NCBI GenBank assembly: GCA_000432775.1
Contig: HF990417.1
Span: forward strand, 1 to 30,908
Direction: 5' to 3'
Length of the DNA: 30,908 nt
Origin: Alistipes sp. CAG:831
GTDB taxonomy: Bacteria > Bacteroidota > Bacteroidia > Bacteroidales > UBA932
Part shown: positions 12,821 through 21,695 of the stretch, in pieces
Layout: each line of letters starts with the position of its first letter
Position numbering within the stretch: the first letter of the stretch is position 1
The notes under the pieces: generated by a model
What the model was told of the DNA's origin: nothing
The model's database searches: none
What the model saw: the letters and a program-made list of their open reading frames with translations, nothing else
Translations under genes and position numbers: made by a program

Positions 12821-15135
12821 TATTTTTTCTTTTATTGTGCCTGACAGTGGCTGCCGTGCCTGTCAGAGCCCAGTCCGTAGGCCTGGTGCTCAGTGGCGGA
12901 GGAGCCAAGGGACTCTCGCATATCGGCGTAATCAAGGCGCTGGAGGACAACGGGGTGCCTATTGACTACATCTGCGGTACTTCCATAGGTTCGATAGTCG
13001 GAGGCCTGTATGCCATAGGCATGTCTCCGGATGAGATGGTGGCACTGATGAAGACCCCCCAGTTCCAGTCCTGGTACACAGGCGAAGGAGAGAGGGAGTT
13101 CTTTACTTATCTGTATTCGGGCTATCCCACGCCTTCGATGGTCAATCTCAATATCAAATGGGATGAGAAGGAACTGGCCAGGGGACGGAGGAAAGTCAAG
13201 ATATCCCTCCCGACCAGTCTGGTATCCCCTTATCCGATGGATATAGCCTTCGTCCAGATGTTCGCCAATGCCTCGGCGGCGGCCGGAAATGACTTCGACC
13301 GTCTGATGCTGCCCTTCTTCTGCGTGTCTGCCGATGTGCTCCATAAGGAACCGTACATCTCGGACAGCGGGGACCTGGGCTCGGCCATAAGGGCGTCCAT
13401 GACCTTTCCGGCCTATTTCAAGCCGGTGATGATAGACTCAGTGCTGCTCTTCGACGGAGGGTTCTACAACAATTTTCCGTGGAAGATCATGCAGGAAAAA
13501 TACGACCCCGACTTTATTATCGGAGCCAAATGTGTCAAGGGAGAGCCTATAGGAGCCGATCAGGATGACCTGTACAAGCAGCTGGAGACCATCATGACGG
13601 TGGATACGGACTACGATATTCCGGAGGAAGATGGCGTGCTGATTTCCGGTATATATGATTATTCGCTGCTGGAGTTCGACAAGATAGACGAACTGGTGAG
13701 CAAGGGATACGACACAGCGATGCTGTACATGGACAGGATTCTGTCCAGGGTGACCAGACGCCGTGCCAAGAGTGAGGTGGACTCCATGCGTATCGCTTTC
13801 AGAAGCAGATGTCAGGAACTGAAGTTTGACTCAGTGGAGGTGAACGGACCTCTCACTGACGCCCAGAGAAGGTATATCTCGGCCACCATCACAGACAAGA
13901 GAGATACATTCTCCTTTACGGAGGCCAAGCGGGGGTATTACAGGGTGCTGTCGACCAATGCCATACAGTCCTTCTATCCCACCGCCGTCATGAACCGGGA
14001 CTCGCTCTTCACTCTGCGGCTTCAGACTGTCCCCAAGAATGTGCTGTCAATCTCCATGGGCGGCAACATCTCGTCCTCCTCCCTTATGCAGGGATTCGTG
14101 GGACTGTCCCACACTCATTTCTCCCAGCATCCGTGGAATGTGGCGCTGAATCTGGACATCGGACAGTTCTTTACAGGTGCGGGACTGTATTACCGGCAGC
14201 ATATAGGCATACGCCCTCTTTTCCTGTACGAGGTGATGCTCAATACCCAGCAGCTCGACTATTTCGGCAGCAGTCAGGGACTGCTTTTCTCCAAGTCCCT
14301 GGCAAGTAACATCAGGGAGAACGAGACCTACCTGACGCTCAACATGGGAACTCCCATTTCCTATAGCAGCAGCATCCTGGCAGAGTTCGGCATTACGGCC
14401 GGAACCAACCAGTACGTGTATTTCCCCGCTGACAATTACACTCAGTACGACAGGGAAGACCACACCCGCCTGAATTATCTGACCGCAAGGCTCAAAATGG
14501 CCCAGACCACTCTGGATTACAATATGTATCCCACCTCCGGCAGGCGGCGTCTCCTGGAATTCAGGTACATTTTCAGTCACGAAAGCCATACCGAAGGCAC
14601 CATGTTCGCAGACGGTACTACTGTCGCGACGCCGCTCAAGCATACTTTCCTGGCTCGTCTGAACCTGGAGGACTATTACGATCTCGGCCGCTGGTTCTCA
14701 CTGGGATACAACATAGATCTGACCGTATCCACGGCATTGAACCTCTGCGACTACACGTCCACCATGATAGCTATGCCGGCCTTTCAGCCTACGGTGCACA
14801 GCAGGACCCTGATGATAGGGGGATACAGGGCCCCCATATACCTGGGAGCCATGATTACTCCGATAATAAAGTTCTCCAAGAGCTTTTTCCTGCAGCTGTC
14901 CGGAGGGTATTTCCAGCCGTACAAGGCACTTGAGCAGACCGCATCCGGAGGCTACAGCTATTCCGCGCCTTTCCCCAAGGGAGGCTTTCTGGGCAATGCG
15001 GCCCTGGTCTGGCAGTCCCCCATAGGGCCTGTCTCCCTCTCCTGCGCATATTACGAGAAGGCAGAGAAGGCCAAGTGGTACCCTTCATTCAATATCGGTT
15101 TCCTGATATTCAGGGAGCACGGACTGAAGAACTAA
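12799..15135 (+). CDS. Patatin-like phospholipase with C-terminal Omp85-type barrel
   Basis: This is a 778-residue outer-membrane protein of the PlpD-like type. A signal peptide (ILPIFFLLLCLTVAAVPVRA) ends at about 24. The patatin domain follows with the oxyanion loop GGGAKG (33-38), the nucleophile elbow GTSIGS (Ser62) and the catalytic Asp219 in FDGGFYNNFPW, so lipase activity is plausible. A POTRA-like linker (FDSVEVNGPLTDAQRRYISATI, near 335-365) leads into a surface-antigen/Omp85 beta-barrel of about 400 residues. This has alternating aromatic strands such as GRRRLLEFRYIFSHES, FFLQLSGGYF and GPVSLSCAYYEK. The last residues are GLKN, not the usual terminal aromatic. It heads a same-strand cluster with cell-envelope genes. 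It may act on phospholipids at or outside the outer membrane; the exact role is unknown. Confidence 0.92.
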   Translation: MRSRILPIFFLLLCLTVAAVPVRAQSVGLVLSGGGAKGLSHIGVIKALEDNGVPIDYICGTSIGSIVGGLYAIGMSPDEMVALMKTPQFQSWYTGEGEREFFTYLYSGYPTPSMVNLNIKWDEKELARGRRKVKISLPTSLVSPYPMDIAFVQMFANASAAAGNDFDRLMLPFFCVSADVLHKEPYISDSGDLGSAIRASMTFPAYFKPVMIDSVLLFDGGFYNNFPWKIMQEKYDPDFIIGAKCVKGEPIGADQDDLYKQLETIMTVDTDYDIPEEDGVLISGIYDYSLLEFDKIDELVSKGYDTAMLYMDRILSRVTRRRAKSEVDSMRIAFRSRCQELKFDSVEVNGPLTDAQRRYISATITDKRDTFSFTEAKRGYYRVLSTNAIQSFYPTAVMNRDSLFTLRLQTVPKNVLSISMGGNISSSSLMQGFVGLSHTHFSQHPWNVALNLDIGQFFTGAGLYYRQHIGIRPLFLYEVMLNTQQLDYFGSSQGLLFSKSLASNIRENETYLTLNMGTPISYSSSILAEFGITAGTNQYVYFPADNYTQYDREDHTRLNYLTARLKMAQTTLDYNMYPTSGRRRLLEFRYIFSHESHTEGTMFADGTTVATPLKHTFLARLNLEDYYDLGRWFSLGYNIDLTVSTALNLCDYTSTMIAMPAFQPTVHSRTLMIGGYRAPIYLGAMITPIIKFSKSFFLQLSGGYFQPYKALEQTASGGYSYSAPFPKGGFLGNAALVWQSPIGPVSLSCAYYEKAEKAKWYPSFNIGFLIFREHGLKN

Positions 15136-15150
15136 AATGCGTTGAAGACT

Positions 15151-16659
15151 ATGGGAATGAAACAGATACTCGGCAAGCTGGCCGGACAGACGGCAATCTA
15201 CGGGACCAGTACGATCGTCGCCCGTTTCCTCAACTACATGCTCCTGCCCCTGTACACCTACACCCTTTCCACGTCGGACTACGGTGTGCTTACGGAGTTC
15301 ATGTCCTACATAGCCGTCCTCCAGGTGCTGCTGACCATGGGACTGGAGACGGGCTGCTTCCGTTTCGCCAACAAGGAGGGTTATGAGCCGCGGAAGGTAT
15401 TCTCCGGAGCTCTGGCAGCCGTGGCAGCGGTCTCGGCCGTATTTCTCCTGCTGATGATATTCTTCGGCAGGGGACTGTCGGAAAGGATGGGCTACGGCGG
15501 ATACTGGAACGTCTATATTTATATAGGTATCATCCTTTTCTCGGACTGCTTCACCGCAATCCTGTTCGCCAGGCTGCGGCAGATGGACAAAGCCTGGAGG
15601 TTCGCCGCATTCAAGGTGCTGAAAATCCTTACGGAGGCCGGAAGCAACCTGCTGCTCTTCCTCTGGTATCCCGGGTATGCCGCCGCGCATCCGGACAACC
15701 TGCTCTCGGGACTGATACCGGCCGTACCGGATTTCTCCTACCCGATATTTTCCATACTGGTCAGCTGCGTGCTCTGCTTCATACTCTTCATACCTGACCT
15801 GCTGCGGATAGGTCTCGGGGCGGACCGCAGGACACTGAAAGGCCTGCTGCGCTACTCCCTGCCCCTGATGGTGGCCGGACTTCCCGGGGTCATGAACGAT
15901 TTTCTGGACCGTATCCTCTTCCGCTTCTTCAATGTGGACGACAGTCTGTGGAGGGCCGACCTGGGCGTCTACCAGGCCGCAGTCAAGGTGGCCGTCATCA
16001 TGAGCCTCTTCGTGCAGATGTTCCGCTTCGCCGCCGAGCCGTTCTTCTTCTCCAATACCCGGCAGAAGGATTTCAAGCGCATCTACGCCTCGGTGATGGA
16101 GTACTTCGTGATGTTCTGCATGCTGATATTCCTGGGAGTGACATTCTATCTGGATATCATCCAGCTCATAGTGGGAAGTGACTTCCGGGAGGGCATGGAT
16201 ATCGTGCCGATAATGCTGGCGGCCTATATGTTCATGGGCATGCTTTTCAACGTGTCGATGTGGTACAAGCTCTCCGACCGCCCCGTCTACGCCATATACA
16301 TCACCTTGGCCGGACTTGCCGTCACCGCCGTCATCAATATCGTGTTCCTGCCCGTATATTCATATCACGCCGCTGCCTGGGCTCATTTCGCCAGCTATCT
16401 CACCATGTTTGTAATCAGTGCTCTGCTTGGACAGAAGCACTATCCCATACCTTACCGCTGGGGCAAGATCAACAGCATACTCATCTTCGGAGGGCTCCTC
16501 TACACCCTCGCCATGGCTGTCCCGGACACCCTGCCTTACGGCTGGATCCTGGCCATACGCACCCTGATGCTGGGAATCTACCTCGCCGGCCTCTACGTCA
16601 TAGAGAAATATTTCAGACGACATAAAACACCAGTAAATGAAAGTCAAGATAGTCAATAA
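15151..16659 (+). CDS. Polysaccharide/lipid-linked oligosaccharide flippase (Wzx/MOP-like)
   Basis: The 502-residue polytopic protein has about 12-14 hydrophobic segments. Its N-terminus is of the Wzx/RfbX type: QTAIYGTSTIVARFLNYML, then YTLSTSDYGVLTEFMSYIAV and MGLETGCFRFANKEG. It should flip undecaprenyl-linked sugar units across the inner membrane for surface glycan or O-antigen assembly. ATG 15151 is chosen over a TTG at 15142, leaving 15 nt after the patatin stop. Its end overlaps the dUTPase start by 23 nt, a sign of translational coupling. No capsule polymerase lies in the window, so its glycan cannot be named. Confidence 0.88.
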   Translation: MGMKQILGKLAGQTAIYGTSTIVARFLNYMLLPLYTYTLSTSDYGVLTEFMSYIAVLQVLLTMGLETGCFRFANKEGYEPRKVFSGALAAVAAVSAVFLLLMIFFGRGLSERMGYGGYWNVYIYIGIILFSDCFTAILFARLRQMDKAWRFAAFKVLKILTEAGSNLLLFLWYPGYAAAHPDNLLSGLIPAVPDFSYPIFSILVSCVLCFILFIPDLLRIGLGADRRTLKGLLRYSLPLMVAGLPGVMNDFLDRILFRFFNVDDSLWRADLGVYQAAVKVAVIMSLFVQMFRFAAEPFFFSNTRQKDFKRIYASVMEYFVMFCMLIFLGVTFYLDIIQLIVGSDFREGMDIVPIMLAAYMFMGMLFNVSMWYKLSDRPVYAIYITLAGLAVTAVINIVFLPVYSYHAAAWAHFASYLTMFVISALLGQKHYPIPYRWGKINSILIFGGLLYTLAMAVPDTLPYGWILAIRTLMLGIYLAGLYVIEKYFRRHKTPVNESQDSQ

Positions 16660-17071
16660 GTCTCATTTCGAGGCACCTTCCTATGCCACCGGCCAGTCTG
16701 CCGGGATGGATCTCCGGGCTGACATCACGGAGCCCGTAACGCTCGGCCCCCTGCAGCGGGAGCTTATCCCTACCGGTCTTCATATTGAACTGCCGGCGGG
16801 ATTCGAGGCTCAGATACGTCCCCGCAGCGGTCTGGCAGTCAAGCACGGAATTTCTTTGGTCAACACCCCCGGTACGATAGATGCGGACTACCGCGGGGAG
16901 ATCAAGGTGATTCTGGTCAATCTTTCTTCCGAGCCGTTCACCGTGAATCCCGGCGAGCGCATAGCCCAGATGGTCGTGGCCCGTCACGAGCGTGTGGAGT
17001 GGGAGGAGGTCGAGGTTCTGGAGGAAAGCGCCAGGGGAGAGGGAGGCTTCGGCTCCACAGGACGGAAGTAA
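16637..17071 (+). CDS. dut: Deoxyuridine 5'-triphosphate nucleotidohydrolase (dUTPase)
   Basis: This 144-residue trimeric enzyme hydrolyses dUTP to dUMP and pyrophosphate, keeping uracil out of DNA and supplying dTMP synthesis. All five family motifs are present in order: AGMDLRAD (23-30), RPRSGLAVKHG (63-73), GTIDADYRGEI (81-91), ERIAQMVV (107-114) and the C-terminal RGEGGFGSTG. The catalytic Asp is in motif 3. Length is normal. It overlaps the flippase gene by 23 nt and is 23 nt ahead of murF. A flippase-dut neighbourhood is, from memory, common in Bacteroidota although the two functions are unrelated. Confidence 0.97.
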   Translation: MKVKIVNKSHFEAPSYATGQSAGMDLRADITEPVTLGPLQRELIPTGLHIELPAGFEAQIRPRSGLAVKHGISLVNTPGTIDADYRGEIKVILVNLSSEPFTVNPGERIAQMVVARHERVEWEEVEVLEESARGEGGFGSTGRK

Positions 17072-17094
17072 CAAGGTGAGAATTTCTTAAGACA

Positions 17095-18420
17095 ATGGAC
17101 AGGACAATAGAGAACAGGCTCTATGACGCATTTCTCTCCTCTGCGGGAGTGTCGACCGACAGCCGCAGGATAGAGCCCGGGGTGATGTTCTTCGCCCTGA
17201 GGGGGGACAATTTCGACGGCAACCTCTTTGCCGCCGCGGCACTGGAATCGGGGGCCGCATGGGCAGTGGTCTCCAGGGACAGCGGCATCCCGGACGGAGG
17301 AAGATATATCGCTGTGGATGATACCCTGGAGGCCCTTCAGGCACTCGCCCGCCGTCACCGCTCCGGCTTCCGCATACCGGTGCTGGGACTTACCGGCACC
17401 AACGGCAAGACCACGACCAAGGAACTTATCTGCGCCGTCCTCTCTGCCAGATACCGTGTGACGGCCACCATAGGCAATCTGAACAACCATATCGGAGTGC
17501 CCCTTACCCTGCTGCGCATAACTCCGGAGACGGAAATAGCCGTGATAGAGATGGGGGCCAACCATCCCGGGGAGATAGCGGCCCTGGCGGCCATTGCCCT
17601 TCCGGACTACGGACTGATCACCAATGTGGGCAAGGCTCATCTCGAGGGTTTCGGCTCTTTCGAGGGGGTAAAGCGGGCAAAGGGCGAGCTGTACGATTAC
17701 CTGCAGCGCACCGGAGATACCGTATTCCTCAATGCCGATGACCCGGATCTCTGTTCCATGGCTTCCATGAGGCCGGATCTGAAGACGGTCCGTTACGGGG
17801 TGGAGGCGGCCGGAGCATCCATACTGCCGGTGACAGCTGAGGAACCCTACCTCCGTCTGAGGCTTCCCGAGGGGCTTACGGTGTCCACTCACCTGGTCGG
17901 TTCCTACAATGCGCCGAACGTGATGGCGGCCCTCTGTACCGGACGTTATTTCGGAGTGTCCCTGGAGGATGCCGCCGCCGCTGTGGAGGCATACGTGCCG
18001 TCGAATCTCCGTTCTCAACTGGAACGTACCGCCCGCAACCTGCTGGTTCTGGACACATACAACGCCAATCCCTCCAGCATGAGGGCTTCCCTGAGCAATT
18101 TCGCCGCATCGAAATTCCATGATAAAATGCTGATTCTGGGAGAAATGCTCGAGCTGGGGCAGGACTCTGTCCGGGAACACGTCAGGGTGATGGAGACTGC
18201 CGCCGGCATACAGGACTGTTCCAGGATCCTGCTGGTAGGCGGGGAGTTTCTCCGTGCAGCAAGGGAGTGCCCTTCTGCTGCAGTGGACAGTCGCTTTACT
18301 TTCTGCCGGGACGTGGAGGAGGCCCGCAAGGTGCTGGAAGAGAAGCCTGCGGAAGGATGCACCGTCCTTCTGAAAGGCTCCAACGCAGTGCATCTGCCTC
18401 TGCTCAAGAATATCCTATAA
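17095..18420 (+). CDS. murF: UDP-N-acetylmuramoyl-tripeptide--D-alanyl-D-alanine ligase
   Basis: This 441-residue cytosolic ligase adds D-Ala-D-Ala to UDP-MurNAc-tripeptide with ATP, finishing the pentapeptide precursor of peptidoglycan. The N-terminal domain includes STDSRRIEPGVMFFALRGDNFDG in pieces (20-42). The ATP loop is GTNGKTTTKE (101-110), the central domain has IEMGANHPGEI and NVGKAHLEGFGS, and the C-terminal domain has LDTYNANPSSMRASL, a MurF-typical ligase motif, and ILGEMLELG. It lies outside any mur-fts (dcw) cluster in this window, among surface-glycan genes. The next gene starts 12 nt later. Confidence 0.96.
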   Translation: MDRTIENRLYDAFLSSAGVSTDSRRIEPGVMFFALRGDNFDGNLFAAAALESGAAWAVVSRDSGIPDGGRYIAVDDTLEALQALARRHRSGFRIPVLGLTGTNGKTTTKELICAVLSARYRVTATIGNLNNHIGVPLTLLRITPETEIAVIEMGANHPGEIAALAAIALPDYGLITNVGKAHLEGFGSFEGVKRAKGELYDYLQRTGDTVFLNADDPDLCSMASMRPDLKTVRYGVEAAGASILPVTAEEPYLRLRLPEGLTVSTHLVGSYNAPNVMAALCTGRYFGVSLEDAAAAVEAYVPSNLRSQLERTARNLLVLDTYNANPSSMRASLSNFAASKFHDKMLILGEMLELGQDSVREHVRVMETAAGIQDCSRILLVGGEFLRAARECPSAAVDSRFTFCRDVEEARKVLEEKPAEGCTVLLKGSNAVHLPLLKNIL

Positions 18421-18432
18421 TCCCTTTCTGCC

Positions 18433-19449
18433 ATGTCACGGACTGCTGTCGTAATACTTAACTGGAACGGAAAGGATTTTCTCGGACAGTTCATCCCCTC
18501 CGTGCTGGAGTGCATGCCTGAGGGAGATGTGCTGTATGTGGCGGACAACGGCTCGGAGGACGGGTCGGTGAGCCTGCTGCGGGAAAGGTGGCCGGAGCAG
18601 GTCAGACTGATACTGCTGGACCGCAACTATGGATTTACCGGAGGGTACAACAGGGCATTGGGATATCTGGACAGAGAACATGCGGGGGAGTTTGACTACT
18701 ATCTGCTGCTCAATTCGGACATAGAGGTGACTCCTGGATGGCTCTCGGAACTGGAGGAGTTCATGGACAGCCGTCCCCGATGTGCCGTATGTGCACCCAA
18801 GATATTGAGCTTCAGTCGCAGGAGCTGGTTCGAGCATGCCGGGGCCTCCGGAGGTTTCGTGGACAGGTGGTATTTCCCCTATTGCAGGGGGAGGATTCTG
18901 GACAGGATAGAGGAGGACAGGGGGCAGTACGATACTCCGTGCCGGGTGTTCTGGGCTTCGGGAGCGGCATGTATGGTGAGGGCGGAAGTATGGCGGCAGC
19001 TGGGCGGTCTGGATGAGAGCTTTTTCGCGCACATGGAGGAGATTGACATGTGCTGGAGGGCGCAGCTTGCCGGCTGGGAGGTATGGGTGGATCCCGCCTC
19101 GAAGGTCTATCATGTCGGAGGCGGCACTCTGCCCAACAACTCTCCCCGCAAGCTCTACCTCAATTTCCGTAACAATCTTCTGATGATGTACAAGAACCTG
19201 CCCGCGGAGAGCCGCCGGAGGATAATATTCACGCGCATGTGTGTGGACGGTCTCATCGGCTGTGTCTACCTGCTTACCGGCAGGACCGCTTTCTTCAAGG
19301 CCGTACTGAGGGCGCACAGGGACTTCCGGAGCATGCGCGGGGCAGCCGTCCTGTCATCTCAGGAATACAGTGTGCCCCGCCCTAAAGTGTCTATAATCAG
19401 GCTTGCTGTTGGAGGTTTCAGATATCCTTCAGGAAAAGTTGGAGATTAG
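18433..19449 (+). CDS. Family 2 glycosyltransferase (rhamnosyltransferase-like)
   Basis: The 338-residue GT-A enzyme should transfer a sugar from a nucleotide donor onto a growing glycan at the cytosolic face of the inner membrane. It begins TAVVILNWNGKDFLGQFIPS, with VADNGSEDGS (Asp of the donor site), RNYGFTGGYNRAL, LLLNSDIEV (DxD-like NSD) and WASGAACMVRAEVW. The acceptor-side motif FFAHMEEIDMCWRAQLAGW is followed by VYHVGGGTL, characteristic of rhamnosyl- and related GT2 transferases. A hydrophobic stretch (CVDGLIGCVYLLTG) near 275 could touch the membrane. It is last in the envelope cluster, and its end carries the promoter of the hydrogenase gene. Donor and acceptor are not known. Confidence 0.9.
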   Translation: MSRTAVVILNWNGKDFLGQFIPSVLECMPEGDVLYVADNGSEDGSVSLLRERWPEQVRLILLDRNYGFTGGYNRALGYLDREHAGEFDYYLLLNSDIEVTPGWLSELEEFMDSRPRCAVCAPKILSFSRRSWFEHAGASGGFVDRWYFPYCRGRILDRIEEDRGQYDTPCRVFWASGAACMVRAEVWRQLGGLDESFFAHMEEIDMCWRAQLAGWEVWVDPASKVYHVGGGTLPNNSPRKLYLNFRNNLLMMYKNLPAESRRRIIFTRMCVDGLIGCVYLLTGRTAFFKAVLRAHRDFRSMRGAAVLSSQEYSVPRPKVSIIRLAVGGFRYPSGKVGD

Positions 19450-19468
19450 GGATAAAGTGTTACATTTG
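19438..19468 (+). promoter_or_regulatory. Bacteroidota promoter of the hydrogenase gene
   Basis: GTTG (19438-19441), 19 nt, then TACATTTG (19461-19468) gives a perfect -7 box and a three-of-four -33 box. The -33 box lies in the last codons of the glycosyltransferase gene. Transcription would start near 19475, 26 nt before the ATG at 19501. Confidence 0.6.
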
Positions 19469-19500
19469 CAGCATTTTTCTAACGAATTCTAAGTAATTGT

Positions 19501-20970
19501 ATGGCTTTTACTAACAATGTGATGATTGTCCGCCACAAGCTGCTGGCGATGATGGTTAATAAATGGAAAGAGGACCGGCTCGTAGCCGATATCGACAGAC
19601 TGCCTATCCAGCTCAGTCCCCGCAAGGCCGAGGTGCTCGGAAGGTGCTGCGTGCATAAGGAGAGGGCTGTGTGGAAATACAAGATGTTCCCCCTCCTCGG
19701 TTACGACATGAATGACGAGAAGGATGAACTCACTCCTCTGTCGGAGTATGCCCGCCGGGCTATAAGCGGTGAGAGAGAGCAGAAGGACAATATCATGTGC
19801 GTCATAGACGAGGCATGCTCCTCCTGCGTGAAGACAAACTACGAGATTACCAACCTCTGCCGTGGGTGCGTGGCCCGCAGCTGTTCCATGAACTGCCCCA
19901 AGGGCGCCATCAGCCATGACATCAAGCGTCACGGCCAGGCGGTGATAGACCACGATCTCTGCATCAACTGCGGCAAGTGCTATCAGAGCTGTCCCTACCA
20001 TGCCATCGTGTACATCCCGGTACCGTGCGAGGAGGCCTGCCCGGTGAAAGCCATATCCAAGGACCAGTACGGAGTGGAGCATATCGATGAGAACAAGTGC
20101 ATCTACTGCGGCAAGTGCTTGAACGCCTGTCCTTTCGGAGCTATCTTCGAGATATCGCAGGTATTTGACGTGCTCAACAATATATGGGAGGGCCGTCCCG
20201 TAGTGGCTATGGTCGCTCCTTCTATCCTGGGTCAGTTCAGCACCTCCAAGGAAAAGCTTTACGGTGCCATCAAGGCGATAGGTTTTTCGGCAGTGGTGGA
20301 GGTGGCCGAAGGTGCTATGATGACAGTGACCAACGAGGCGCATGAGCTGAAGGAGAAGTTGGCCGAAGGTCAGCCGTTCATGACCACGAGCTGCTGCCCT
20401 TCATGGATAGAGCTGGTGCGCAAGCACATCCCCGACATGGCTCCCTATGTCTCGTCCACAGGTTCGCCCATGTATTACAGTGCGCAGATAGTCAAGGAAA
20501 AATATCCCGCAGCCAAGCAGGTGTTCATAGGGCCCTGCATTGCCAAGCGCAAGGAAGCCAGGAACAACCCCAATGTGGACTATGTCATGACCTTCGAGGA
20601 GCTGGGCAGTGTTCTCTCGGGTTATGAGATAGACTTCGACAAGGTCGAGCCCTATCAGGTGGAGACTCTCTCGGTCAAGGAGGCTCATGCCTTCGGTCAG
20701 AGCGGCGGAGTCGCAGGCGCCGTGAAGGCCTTCCTGGGCGAGGATATCAACTCCCTCCGCGTTGCCGGCATGGACAAGAAGAATATCGCTCTTATGAAGA
20801 GCTATGCCAAGACCAAGAAGGCTCCGGCCAAGTTCCTGGAGATGATGGTATGTCCTGACGGATGTATCTCCGGTCCATGCACCTACAATGACGCTGTGTC
20901 CGGCAAGAAACTGTACAACACGGAACTGGATACTATCGACGATACATACGCCTCCCGCCGCGAGTCGTAG
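19501..20970 (+). CDS. Monomeric [FeFe] hydrogenase, group B-like
   Basis: The 489-residue cytosolic iron-sulfur enzyme should interconvert protons and H2 or sense H2. The N-terminal half holds several ferredoxin-type cysteine sets: C120-x2-C123 with C128 and C132, C154-x2-C157-x2-C160-x3-C164 and C200-x2-C203-x2-C206-x3-C210. Extra Cys lie at 176 and 180. The H-cluster domain has TTSCCPSWIE (C298), IGPCIAKRKEA (C346) and MMVCPDGCISGP (C451, C455), the four cubane/H-cluster ligands. GPC in place of the group A MPC, and GCISGP in place of GCxxGGGQ, fit the group B monomeric enzymes as I recall them. There is no N-terminal [2Fe-2S] domain and no HydE/F/G maturase nearby. The physiological direction is unknown. 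Confidence 0.9.
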   Translation: MAFTNNVMIVRHKLLAMMVNKWKEDRLVADIDRLPIQLSPRKAEVLGRCCVHKERAVWKYKMFPLLGYDMNDEKDELTPLSEYARRAISGEREQKDNIMCVIDEACSSCVKTNYEITNLCRGCVARSCSMNCPKGAISHDIKRHGQAVIDHDLCINCGKCYQSCPYHAIVYIPVPCEEACPVKAISKDQYGVEHIDENKCIYCGKCLNACPFGAIFEISQVFDVLNNIWEGRPVVAMVAPSILGQFSTSKEKLYGAIKAIGFSAVVEVAEGAMMTVTNEAHELKEKLAEGQPFMTTSCCPSWIELVRKHIPDMAPYVSSTGSPMYYSAQIVKEKYPAAKQVFIGPCIAKRKEARNNPNVDYVMTFEELGSVLSGYEIDFDKVEPYQVETLSVKEAHAFGQSGGVAGAVKAFLGEDINSLRVAGMDKKNIALMKSYAKTKKAPAKFLEMMVCPDGCISGPCTYNDAVSGKKLYNTELDTIDDTYASRRES

Positions 20971-20991
20971 TTGGAATATTCGATATTTTTT

Positions 20992-21003
20992 TGCAAATTT
21001 GCA
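20992..21003. promoter_or_regulatory. 12-bp palindrome TGCAAATTTGCA upstream of the LysR gene
   Basis: TGCAAATTTGCA is a perfect 12-bp inverted repeat, 22 nt after the hydrogenase stop and 92 nt before the LysR start. It is preceded by a run of T. It could be an operator in the LysR gene's control region; no standard -7 box was found beside it. Confidence 0.3.
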
Positions 21004-21095
21004 GTATTAACGACTACTAGGTTATGCCGGAGTAATCCGCTCTCCATTTCACCTCCTCACCGCCCGGTGTTCATAGTAGGTAATACTAAATATAA

Positions 21096-21695
21096 ATGAT
21101 CTGCGATTTCAGACTAAAAGTATTTCACACGGTGGCGATGAAAGGCTCTTTTACCGCCGCGGCCAAGGAGCTCGGCATAACCCAGCCGGCTGTAAGCAAC
21201 CACATTTCAGAACTTGAGGGATCCGTCGGAGACATGCTCTTCTACAGGAGCCGCAAGGAGACCGTACTGACGCCCAAGGGCAAGATTCTCTTCGAATATG
21301 CCGAGAAGATACTCAATCTCTACCGCTGTGCTGACCGCGAGCTGATGCCTCCGCGCAGGGAAGACCGGAGAAGACTGGTGGTGGCTGCCATTCCGGAGGC
21401 TGCGAAATTTGTCCTCAGGCCATTGATTGACAGCTATCTCCGAATTTATCCCGGAGCAGAGATCTCTGTGCTTGAGCGCACCAGGGAGGAGGCTGTGGCC
21501 ATGCTGGCTGACTCGGAGGCTGACCTGGCTGTTACTGAATCCCCTGTAGAAGGGTACGACAGCACCGTTTTCGCGGTTCTCAACATCTCGGGAGCCTCAC
21601 GTCCGATGGCTACATGGTATCTCAGCAGGACCGCCGGTACCGGCAATGAGGAGGTCATCAATGATTTCCTGTTGTGCTGCAGGACTTTTAAATGA
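21096..21695 (+). CDS. Short LysR-type regulator with a reduced effector domain
   Basis: The 199-residue protein has a full LysR winged helix at the N-terminus (DFRLKVFHTVAMKGSFTAAA, then LGITQPAVSNHISELE and LTPKGKILFEYAEKIL), followed by a linker helix. The first effector subdomain begins RRRLVVAAIPEAAKFVLRPL and continues to EADLAVTESPVEGYDSTVF. Full-length members have about 300 residues. Here the sequence passes from that point almost directly to a C-terminal helix-like end (MATWYLSRTAGTGNEEVI, closing RTFK), which resembles the usual LysR tail. About 100 residues (subdomain II) seem to be missing in frame. Such a protein might bind DNA but not a normal co-inducer. Its stop overlaps the hydrolase start (ATGA), so the two are co-translated. 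Confidence 0.8.
   Translation: MICDFRLKVFHTVAMKGSFTAAAKELGITQPAVSNHISELEGSVGDMLFYRSRKETVLTPKGKILFEYAEKILNLYRCADRELMPPRREDRRRLVVAAIPEAAKFVLRPLIDSYLRIYPGAEISVLERTREEAVAMLADSEADLAVTESPVEGYDSTVFAVLNISGASRPMATWYLSRTAGTGNEEVINDFLLCCRTFK

Noticed and set aside
16984..18393. 469-codon minus-strand ORF over dut/murF
   Set aside because: It is a shadow of murF, which has a P-loop and ligase motifs in frame on the plus strand.
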